This document shows positions 26,358 to 36,023 of a DNA stretch of 53,647 nt, piece after piece. Origin of the DNA: Haplosporangium gracile (lineage: Eukaryota > Mortierellomycota > Mortierellomycetes > Mortierellales > Mortierellaceae); contig JAAAUF010000179.1 of assembly GCA_015499985.1 (NCBI GenBank), forward strand, positions 1 to 53,647, written 5' to 3'. The position numbers and the translations under genes are program-made. The notes beneath the pieces were generated by a model. The model was not told the origin of the DNA. It saw nothing but the letters and a program-made list of their open reading frames with translations, and did not search any database. How positions within the stretch are numbered: the first letter of the stretch is position 1; each line of letters begins with the position of its first letter.

Positions 26358-29300
26358 CTATGACAATTCAAATCCTGTGTTAGATGTAATCGCATAGCGC
26401 AACTTTTCCTTGAGTACAGACTTGGAGCTGAAGGGCGGCAACTTTAGTAAGTTAAAACATGTTGAGCTATAAAATATTCATTGGACCAAGAGCAGCAAAA
26501 AAAGTTAGAACCGACGAAAGGAAAACCATAGCTGCACTTGATTTTTTTTTTTTTTTTTTTGGTTTCCGTATTTACCTAGTCGGCAGACGCGCCTTTTTGC
26601 CAGAACTCTCACTGGACCCAGCGCCTCCCAGGACGCCACCAAAGAAGGACTTGACAACCCCCATTGCCGCTGGGGTTTCGTCTCCTGAGAGCATAGGTCT
26701 CGGTGTAAGTCGTTGCGAGGGTGGCGACGAAACGGACGATAGCGCTGATGCAGAGGAAGATGTTGACATGGTCGAAGATCTGCTAGAGTTGGAGTTGTTG
26801 TTGTTGCCTCCAAATGCAGATCGTAACCTTGACCCGAATCCGTTTCCACTATTGCCTGCAGTGTTGGATCCTGTAGTCGTGCTTCGTTGGTGTCGACCCG
26901 AGTTGTTCGAGTTGGTGTCAAGAGTAGGGCCGCCACTTCCGAACTGGCGCGGAGCTGGTGCAGGTGTAAAGTCGTAGTTCAGGTCAGAGGTCGTCGGACT
27001 GACGACCAGGCGGATCGAGAATGGGGGGTGCAAGTGCTTGAACCCTCCCAAAGGCGGCTAACATTCCAACCAGAAAAAAAAGTTGCGGGAAAAAATACTA
27101 TAAGAAAAAGACCGACGATAGCGAGACAACTGTCGGGTGGTAGGGCGTAGGGGTGTGTTATATTACCTTGGAACAGCTGGTGACGAATTTTAAGAACGCC
27201 CGCTTCTCCTCAGAACTGAATTCGTTCAGGACCGCCCACAGGTTTCGAATCACCGGGTGTTGGTCAAAGTACCCATTCTGGTATTCTGTGTACGAACGGA
27301 GATCTTGCACATCTATATATCAGTGTTACAGTTAGTTCTACAAAAACATTAAAAATAAAGGACAACATTGCGAACACAAAAGGTCAACGTACCAAAGTCA
27401 ACGTCGTCACCAGCCATGACGCGGTGCAGCTCTTGTGGAGAAAAGATCGAGATCCAAGGCAACGGGATAATAGATCTGAATCCCTCAATAAACGCACGAG
27501 ACTGGTCCTGGATCTGCTTGTTCAGACGGTAGTCTGAGACCTGGAAGATGTAATTAATCCTGTTATCCTTGGTGACCTCAATGTCCCTCCCACCCCTCAT
27601 CAACTCAATCGTCCGATGGGTCCCAAAGATATCCTCGTCCAGCGAAAAGGTCAATCCCAGATCCTCAACATCCCCCTCATATTTCTTCAAAAACATCAGG
27701 TTCCGGAAAACTTGCTCATCAAACGACCGCATCTCGTCCAAGAAGACCGTCCTCCCCAAAATCTTACTCAGGAAAAAGTTTGCAAACTTGACCTCGATCA
27801 ATAGGCCCTCGTACATGGCTTTACCCAGCATCTTGCCAAACAGTCGGAAGAGTTCCAATCCGTTATGTGGGTGCGTATACTGTGAGGTTGGTGAGGGGTA
27901 CATCATATTCATCGATTCAGTCGTGGTGGTGAACAAGTTCAGGTTGGGTGAGAATCCAGCTTCGAGAAAGCTCTCCATAAACTCCTTGAACGGCCCGCCT
28001 TGATCGATTCCAGCCTCAGCAGCCCCCACCTCATTCGTAAACTTGACCCTGATCGTATTCTTCCATCCGTTAGCCGATAACTGGCCCAAGCTCTGGTATC
28101 CATCCTCAAGGATATACCCTCGCCGTACCTTGACCATGACCGACTGGTGAAAGTCCGGCCGCACAAGTGCCAAACTCTGAGTCCGCTGCACCCGCTCTTC
28201 CTTGATGAACTCTCGGAAAATCTCCAACCGCGCGCTGAAGGGGATAACATGAGGCATGGTCTCAAGAATCTGAAGCGCCGTCCTGTCCTTTTGGCAGATC
28301 TTGACAATGAACTCTTTGGGTGTTGCATACTGAGGTGGCGATTTGGATGATGAAAAAAGCGAAAATCCACTGCCACTCTTTTTGGTTCCTGTGTTGCCAG
28401 TCCCATTGCTCTTGGATTTGTTGCTAGCTGAGAGGGTGAGTGAGGCCAACAACTGCAGAGGCGACTGGAAGACACTCTTGGTAGGGTGCATTAATAGCCA
28501 GTGGTTGGGAGGACAAAACGCGCGCCGACAATCTCGTTCGTATAGTTGCATGAGGACCTGGCGCGCGTGGTAAAAGATTGGAGGAAGCAGTGATACAGCA
28601 GTAGTTGTTGTTGGTGAAATAGCTCCTGGAAGGTCCCTGGGGTCTGTTTCCATCTTGATGTCCTCTTGTTGACTCAACACCGTAAAGCAAAACTGGTTCA
28701 GGAATCCAGACATGTAAACCAGTTCCGAAAGACTCCAGTACTTTTGTTGCTCGTACATGTCGTCATCATCAAGCGTACTACAACCACAAAGAGTAGTAAA
28801 TACTATGATTAGTGAGATGTTTTCGCATAATCAAAGGAAGTAGCAAGTTACCGCACGAATAATACTTACATGAGAAACCTAGCGCTGCATTCGCAAAAGA
28901 CTTGTAGTATTGCAATCAGCGGCTCCTGGTCCAAACCATAACGACTGAACCCAGTGGCGGCTTCCAGGTAGATATGCATCTCTCCCTTGGGGCCAAGGGT
29001 GTTCATAAATCTCCAGAGTTGTGTCAGGAATGACGGTAGGTACATCAGTGTCACCAATATTTTGGTCCGCTGCAACTCGAAGGAACGCATGAGCGTCATG
29101 TACAGTTGACACGCTTGTTGGACCTCAATCGCGAGTAAGGCTCCCTGAGGATCGGACGTAATGCTCTTGGTGTGGAACCCTGACTTGGAGTCGTTCTGGG
29201 ACGATACGCGAGTATGATGACTTGCTGGAGTTGTCATGGCGCCTGATGAATGCTGCTCCGAGCCTCCTGTCTTTGCACCATTGGTCGAAGTATCAGTCGA

Positions 29301-30923
29301 AGATGACGAAGAGCTGGTTGGAGGAAGTGAAAGATTCAACAGCCCGCAGAAAGCCTCCAGAGCAAAGTCCCGACTCCAAAGGTATTCAAGTTGCGAAAAC
29401 ATGTGCTTGGCTTGTGATGTCGACAGTTGCTGATCTTTTTGGGAGAGAGTGGTCCAGGAGAAGATAGGATGGTACTGTCGAAACTCTGTGGTTTGCGTTC
29501 CCGAGGTATATTTCCCGCAATGCGACAGCAAGACAACAATCACTTCGACTAACCGATTCTTGAGTGTCGTGTTACTTGAAGTCGCGTTCTTAGCGATGTG
29601 AATCCTGTAGAGCTGCGTCAGGTTTCCAATTAGGTAGAGCGTTCCGTTGAGGCTCATTGAAGAGAGGATATATTGTCTGTGGCGGAGATCCAAGACAACG
29701 TCCAGTGCCTCGCCCAGGAGGTGATTCTGCAGGGTCAACTGCAGACAGAGGTCGTCAAGACACTCCACAAACAGGGCAATGGTGAGGATGCGACAAGTGA
29801 TTCCAACGACGGTCGAGTCATCACTGTGCATGTTGATAAGGTCGTCCTTTTGTTGTCGCCCAGGAATCTTGCCCGCGGCCTTTTCTGTCATCTCCTTGTC
29901 AATGGACTGCAACAGGAAGCAGCACCTCCAGATGGCCGTGATCCAAAGACCCAGTGCCTTCTGTCTCGTCGCCTCAGCTGGGGTAATGGGCGTCTTCTTT
30001 GCCCTGTCCTGTAATTGAATCAGCGCCTCGGACCGGAGTTGAATTCCTGTCCTGATATCCTTGTAGAATCGGCCACTGTCAAGGGTTTTAACAATGAGTG
30101 CTGCTCCTCGATCCTGCATCTGCGTCCTGATGGCCGCCGCAACTGTCTCTGGTAGTCTGTAGGTGTTGACGTCCACGTATGCCATCAGGAATCGAAGCTC
30201 AGCCCCGGAGAGGTACAGCTCCTGTGCTGGAGCTTTCGAAGTGGCGCCAGTAGATGATGACACTTGACTCTTCGAGTATGTCTTGAGTAGTGTGAGGCGT
30301 TTTGTTGAGGCGTTGGAGTCAATCTGATTTTCCGTGATGGTCGTAATGCACAGTCTTAAGAAACGCAAGAGGGTCGCAGAGGCAAGGTCGGCATACCGAG
30401 AATGAAGCAGAATCATCTGGAACGGCACCTGCATCATCGCCTTTCGCTGCTGCTCGTTGGGTTGAGTTGAACCTCCTGCATCTGTGCTGGGAACCTGTGG
30501 CGAAGATACAGAACTTGGTGAAACAACCTCTGTTCTTACAAAAGTGTCGTCCTCCAGAGCGATGGTCGTCTTGGAAAGAAGCAGCTTGCAAAGACTTGCC
30601 AGTCGTCGGCTGTCCATGGGGCACTCGGTCGTATCATGAAACCGCAGCAATAAGAAGACCAACTTCAAGTTGCGGATGAGACCCAGCGCAGGCGTTGCAG
30701 GCAATTGTGTGGTTAATACATCCCAGTCGGCTCGTTGCTTGTCCTTGACGACTCGTTTGGCATGCTGTCCGACTAAGAACTGTTGTATCCGTCGAGCGGC
30801 GCTGTCGAGACGCGCATTCTCCTGCTCGACTTTTTTCTGTCCACTGCGGGCTTCTCGGTCAGCTCTTGCTTGGGCGAGGAGGGCAGCCTTCTTGTCGACC
30901 CCTCCAGGACGAGCAGGAAACAT
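26358..30923 (-). CDS. HUL5: HECT E3 ubiquitin ligase, Hul5/UBE3C type
   Basis: Five exons (30923-28870, 28777-27393, 27312-27167, 27057-26576, 26466-26358) give 1391 residues. Hul5/UBE3C binds the 26S proteasome and extends ubiquitin chains on hard-to-degrade substrates. The N-terminus ([20 protein letters not shown]) and an IQ-like helix [16 protein letters not shown] fit this family. The HECT N-lobe is marked by [17 protein letters not shown] and [19 protein letters not shown]. The C-lobe runs [32 protein letters not shown] and [16 protein letters not shown] with catalytic Cys1359, ending TSNTGFELS. About 138 Ser/Asn/Gly-rich residues (about 1214-1351) sit directly before the catalytic loop, where human UBE3C has roughly ten. 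The final 109-nt exon carries the catalytic Cys. Confidence 0.95.
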
Positions 30924-31321
30924 TAAAAAAAAAGTGACGTTGGGCGTTGAGGCGTTCTTTCCAAAGAAATATGACGGGCGAGCAAACCAGTGGGGTTGTG
31001 AAAATAAACGGTGGAAAACAGCAAGGTGTTACAAGAAGAAACGCGGATGAATATGGGATGAATGACAAAGATGTTGGACGAAGGAAGGAAGAAGGGAGGA
31101 GTGATAATGAGGAAGAAGGAGAATTCCTCATGGGTGCCCATCCACTCCTTATGCCAATGGCTTTCATGTACGGGGCGTGCTTTGCCTTAAAAGCGTCACG
31201 TGCAATGCGCCCAATTGTTCCGCTGGACGTCTTATCCCGCGCTTGGAGTCGTTCCTGAATTTTTTTCCTTTCAACCATTCAAACGCCTTCATTCAGCAAA
31301 CAATTCAGTCGTCATTCCACC
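30924..31321. promoter_or_regulatory. Divergent promoter between HUL5 and the DUF1749 gene
   Basis: A 398-bp spacer between two divergent start codons. It is purine-rich from about 31070 to 31125 and contains GCGTCACGTGCAATG at about 31194, with a CACGTG E-box-like core. No gene is seen in it. Confidence 0.45.
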
Positions 31322-32425
31322 ATGCAACTTTCAGGAACCTTGTCCGTCTACAACCCCCAAACACGCTTGACAATGTTCGAGTCTGGGCCCCAGAACTCCC
31401 AGGGTTCCGTCGTCTTTGTTGCGGGACTCACGGACGGATACAATGCTTTGCCATACCTTCCCCTCCTGGGAAAATACGTCGAGGAACAGCTCGGCTTTTC
31501 GCTTATCCAAGTCATGCTTACAAGCAGCCATATGGGATACGGGACTTCATCCTTACAAGAAGATGTCCGCGAATTGGATATCTTGTTTACATTCTTGAGA
31601 GAGGAACGTGCCAAAACGCGGTTGTTCTTTATTGGGCATTCGACGGGGTGTCAGGATGCAATCTCGTTTGCGAGCCATGGAAGGAACCGCGCTGCTGTTC
31701 AGGGGATGGTGCTTCAAGGACCCGTCTCGGATAGGGAGTTTATGATGTCCTCGCTCGATAAAATGTATGATAAATACGTGCGACTGACTCAGAGAATGAT
31801 CAATGATGGCAAGGTACCCAGGACACGCTTCTTTTAGATCATGCTGAATTGCCCTTCAACTCTAAAGCTGCTTGAAAAACGCTTATTCATCCCCGTCTCT
31901 AATATTTTCAATTAGGGTCAGGAACTCATGGTCAGGGAGGTGGACGTTGCTCCTGTCACTGCCTATCGCTTCAACTCATTAGCCTCAGTAGGGTAAGTAA
32001 AATGACCTGTCTCAATGAGCAGCGATGCCTTGTTGACTTTACATACAAGACAAAATAACCAAGCCTATTTTTATCGTTCTGTTCAATCTAGGGGTGATGA
32101 CGATATGTTCAGCTCAGATATTCCATTTGAATCCATGCAGGCGCTCTTTGGACAGGTCAAGACACCACTGATCATGGTGCACTCTGGCAAAGACGAATAC
32201 ATTCCAGCACACATCAACAAGGAAAGACTCATTTCGAACCTGACCAATGCCTCACCATCGTCTTTGGGCGCATTTATTTTGCCAGATGCGGACCACGCGA
32301 TCTCGGACTTGGCATCACAGACCATATTTTGTGACACTGTGGTTCAGTTCATTCAGAAAGTCCTGTTTACTTTGGAGCAGGAGGAGAAGGCGCAGGAACA
32401 GGTGCTTGAGATATTATCGCTGTAA
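31322..32425 (+). CDS. DUF1749 alpha/beta hydrolase (UPF0613; SidJ-related family)
   Basis: Three exons (31322-31813, 31916-31992, 32092-32425) give 300 residues. The nucleophile elbow is FIGHSTGCQD with Ser107. The acid is probably the Asp of VHSGKDEYIP and the base the His of PDADHAISD, so a full Ser-Asp-His triad is visible. The oxyanion-side segment VFVAGLTDGY near residue 31 is typical of this fungal family. One member, Aspergillus SidJ, is an esterase that hydrolyses fusarinine-type siderophores, but most members are uncharacterised and I cannot tell the substrate here. It starts 398 bp from the divergent ligase gene and ends 44 bp from the convergent TSR3 stop. Confidence 0.9.
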
Positions 32426-32469
32426 ATATTTGTACCTGGTATTATAAAAGATGACTACATGCGATATAT

Positions 32470-34150
32470 TTATTTGATTTGGGTGTTCTTCAAGGACTTA
32501 GTAATGACTTTCTCTTCGCTCTCCTCCTCCTCCTCCTCCTCGGATGATTCTTCTTCGCTTTCTTCTTCACTTTCTTCTTCATTCTCCTCTTCGGATTCCT
32601 CCTCCGTCTCTTCTTCTTCGCTCTCTTCTTCGCTCTCTTCTTCGCTCTCTTCTTCGCTCTCCTCCTCATTGTCTTCCTCATCACTGCCTTCGTCGCTTCC
32701 ATCGCCGTCGCTAAAGGGCATCATACTATGATTCGTGTTGGCGACCATCAGATCATCGTCACTGCCTTCACCAATATGCCTCTCATTATGCTCCTTCTCG
32801 ATCATGGCCAAATATTTGGTTTGTGCGGCAATGACCGATGCCGAGTCCGTGCACTTGGAATATATCGACAGCAGTTCCCTGAAATATAACAAAAAGCCCA
32901 GAATGGAAAAAAAAAAAATTGTCAGTATTCATGCAGGATCTTCGTCGGTAACCACATAAATAACAGCATGCTGATTTTAGTCCTGCGCCATAGTCTGGCA
33001 TTTGCAAATCAAGATTTTTCCCCTTACGCGTTGACTTTTCTGAAAGCGTGACCCCACTTGAACTTTGAGAGCAGTTCATCGCCATACTCGTCGAATCCAG
33101 TGATATAGAAACAGGCAGCCAATGCCTCGACACAGTTCAACTTCCAGGGCTTTCCATAGTTGACAGGGTTAGTTGCAATCAAGTAAGGCACTAATGTTCA
33201 TAAAATTGAAAACGTTCATCAGATAACATTTGTCAACAAATGGCAAAAAATAATGCAAAANNNNNNNNNNGAGCTATAAAAAGAGTATTATCCTGAAGGA
33301 CCCCAACTTACGGAGACGATCATGTCCAGCGCGCAGCTTCTTGAAGGGCACATCTCCCAACTTTGCCCAAGAACAGTCGACAACAGCTAATCCGTGTTCC
33401 CTGACGACTTCTCTGTCCGAAGGTGATACTGCCTGCTCTCCGTTAGGACTACGGTATCACAAAAACAAAAGAAAAGAAATCGTCAGTCTTGAAAAAGTTC
33501 TTCCATAAATACCAGAAAGGAAAAGACAAGCTTTGGCATAAGCCGAGCGACTCACGTCATGCAAACTCCACGGAAACGTTGGTTGATTTTGAGTGTCTCG
33601 ACCATGCCCATGCGGACCAGCTTCTTTCCTGAACAGCGCTTGGGATCGCAATGCTCGAAATCCCACATTCCAAGGGGCATTGGGATGCTACTCTTGATAC
33701 GCTCTATAATCCAATTTGAACGATGTAGTCATGAGTGTGCAAACTTTGTCGAAAAAAGGCTGACCATATTGTCGAAAAAAGGCTGGCCATATCGATAAAT
33801 GTTGCATAATTAGCATGTGGTCATACCTGACTTGGCTTCATCTCCACCGCGGACCATATCGTGTGCGCTTTCAGCACCAGCCTCCCTGTTGAACATTGAC
33901 ATATAAAGCATACAGTATGTCAGTATCCGAATTGAGAGGGAGTGCACTCGAAAGCCCGATCGATCGATAAGTACTGTAGTAGATAGTCAGTCGTCCGATT
34001 GAATGCATACCTATCCTTATGGTGGTTGGTATGAGTCTTTCCACCGCGTCCACCTCTGCTACCGCCACGGCCTCTACCTCGCCCTCCTCCATGTCCGCGT
34101 GTGCTTCCGCCTCCGCCGCCACCTCCTCCTCGTTTGTCATTCTTTCCCAT
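32470..34150 (-). CDS. TSR3: 18S rRNA aminocarboxypropyltransferase Tsr3
   Basis: Six exons (34150-34011, 33885-33827, 33703-33556, 33448-33312, 33190-33028, 32878-32470) give 351 residues. Tsr3 transfers the 3-amino-3-carboxypropyl group of S-adenosylmethionine to the hypermodified pseudouridine of 18S rRNA late in 40S maturation. The core is unmistakable: [64 protein letters not shown] and [13 protein letters not shown]. The N-terminus is Gly/Arg-rich ([13 protein letters not shown]), an RGG-like RNA-binding tail. The C-terminus is a long Glu/Ser run (about 75 residues), longer than needed for catalysis but typical of fungal homologues. Intron 4 contains a 10-N gap (33261-33270). It shares a 201-bp divergent promoter with IMP4. 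Confidence 0.96.
33261..33270. other. Assembly gap (10 N)
   Basis: Ten N inside TSR3 intron 4 (33191-33311), so coding sequence is unaffected but the intron length is uncertain. Confidence 0.99.
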
Positions 34151-34351
34151 GGTTGGTTGTCTGAAGTGTGTTAACGGGGTGAATGTATGAATGTTTTTTT
34201 GACTTTTAGCAACGTCCAGACTAGCAATCGATTAAGGGTTTTGACAGTCACTTGTTTATCTTTTTCTTTTTTTTTTGCCAAAAACAGCATCGCCCTGTTT
34301 GGTTCACTCTTTCACCATCACTGCCATCAACCTCACGCCCTATACTCTAAT
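34151..34351. promoter_or_regulatory. Shared divergent promoter of TSR3 and IMP4
   Basis: Only 201 bp separate the two start codons. The spacer contains a T-rich stretch (34258-34275) and the sequence CGATTAAGGGTTTTGACAG at about 34227-34245. Its complement, CTGTCAAAACCCTTAATCG, resembles a telobox-like AAACCCTA element used in some ribosomal gene promoters, with a mismatch. Both flanking genes act in small-subunit biogenesis. The motif reading is tentative. Confidence 0.5.
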
Positions 34352-35774
34352 ATGGTACAACCACAAACAGCAACCTTTTAGTACAACACTGTTTGCCATT
34401 GACACAGTTCAGCGCCCAAATCGAGCACAGTCTTCTAAACTTCCACGTTTTCCCTTCATGGACAATAGATTCGCAGACAGACCCGCCTCCGCCGTGAATA
34501 CCTTTACAAAAAGTCGCTCGAGGGCAAGGAGAGACAGATCTTTGAGCGCAAGCAGGCCGTCAAGGAAGCCATTGCCTGTATGTATATCTCGGTCAACTTC
34601 TGTTAGCTTGATAGCTTGATATGTGCTAAGAAAAGCTTCTGTACATTTCCTAATTATAACTTGAACGCCTTACTCTTTCAATAGCGGGAAAGCCTGTCGC
34701 TAATGAACTGAAGAACGAGGGCGCTCAATTCACAAAGGATCTCCAGTACGACGAGGCCCAGGAGGGTAAGCAAGCGACAAATTTAACAGGACTGTAACAT
34801 ATACAGGAGTGTTGTCTTCCACAACCCTAGACAACCCGGAGCTGACAATGTCATTTCTCCGCCTCAATGAAAATAGCCCCCACCTCCCACATTGATGATG
34901 AATATGCCCGCGCTGGAGTGTACGACCCCAAGGTCTTAGTCACAACCTCGCGCGACCCCAGCAGTCGTCTTCAACAGTTTGCCAAGGAGATGCGTCTGGT
35001 CTTCCCCAACTCTCAGCGTATCAACCGTGGAGGACACGTCATGAAGGAGATTGTCGATGCTTGCAAAGCTAACGATGTCACAGACCTGATCATCTTGCAC
35101 GAGCACCGTGGTGAACCAGGTACGTACGGAAAATAAATAAACTCATGGGAAAATAGGCGCAAAACTATCTATATCATGCGTCATAGTTCGTGAACATAAT
35201 GCTAACTTCTACTATTTGATACAAAACTTAGATGGCATGATCGTTTCTCACTTCCCTCACGGACCAACAGCATTCTTCACACTTAACAATGTGGTTCTGC
35301 GTCACGACATCAAGGATCATGGCACCGTCTCGGAAGCATTCCCCCATCTCATCTTCAACAATTTCACCTCCAAACTCGGTCAACGTACCGCCGACATTCT
35401 GAAATACCTCTTCCCCGTCCCCAAGGAAGACAGCAAACGCGTCATGACCTTTGCCAACGACAATGATTTCATCTCCTTCAGACACCATGTCTTCATCAAG
35501 ACAAGTCATAAGGATGTCCAGCTCGCCGAGGTCGGCCCTCGTTTCGAAATGAAGCGTAAGTTTTATATGAGCATATTTGCTGATTATTTTCTCATCTAAA
35601 TGTCTCTTAGTTTTCCTTTACTTAAGGAACGGTACTAACATCATATTTTATATTATCTTCAAATGGACAATAGTTTTCCAGATCAAATCGGGAACAGTAG
35701 ATTTGACAGACGCCGACACGGAATGGGTGTTGCGCCCATACCAGAACACCGCCAAGAAGCGAACTCAGTTGTAA
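34352..35774 (+). CDS. IMP4: U3 snoRNP protein Imp4 (Brix domain)
   Basis: Six exons (34352-34354, 34469-34577, 34685-34765, 34877-35119, 35232-35555, 35674-35774) give 286 residues; yeast Imp4 has 290. Imp4 helps pair U3 snoRNA with pre-rRNA in the SSU processome in the nucleolus. The N-terminus reads [17 protein letters not shown], followed by the Brix domain ([69 protein letters not shown]). It ends [18 protein letters not shown]. The codon before ATT(34469) is a stop, so an intron must precede it. The only good donor after an ATG is ATG/GTACAA at 34352, making exon 1 just the start codon. That detail is inferred; the remaining exons are firm. Confidence 0.94.
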
Positions 35775-36023
35775 AGAAAAAGGACACAATCAGGAACAAA
35801 CAAAGAATTTGGCAAGGGAAATGTAAGCGAGCGAACGAAAAATCGGATATTTGCCGCCTTTGCGCTTTCTCGACGGCATTCTTCTTCATACATCCTGTGT
35901 CTTTCTTTTTTTTCTCGCATTTGCATTATTTTTCATAGAAATCGACTTGTATATTAAAGAACCGAAAACATCAGCACAAAAAACAAAACCATTGTGTATT
36001 ACACTGTGAAAATATTTACTATC

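Noticed and set aside
27240..27256. GGTTTCGAATCACC resembling a tRNA T-loop
   Set aside because: It lies inside a coding exon of the HECT ligase (minus-strand HPVIRNLW) and no tRNA arms surround it.
32459..32731. Open frame on the plus strand encoding a long Ser-rich protein
   Set aside because: It is the antisense shadow of the Glu/Ser-rich C-terminus of TSR3, whose family identity is clear.
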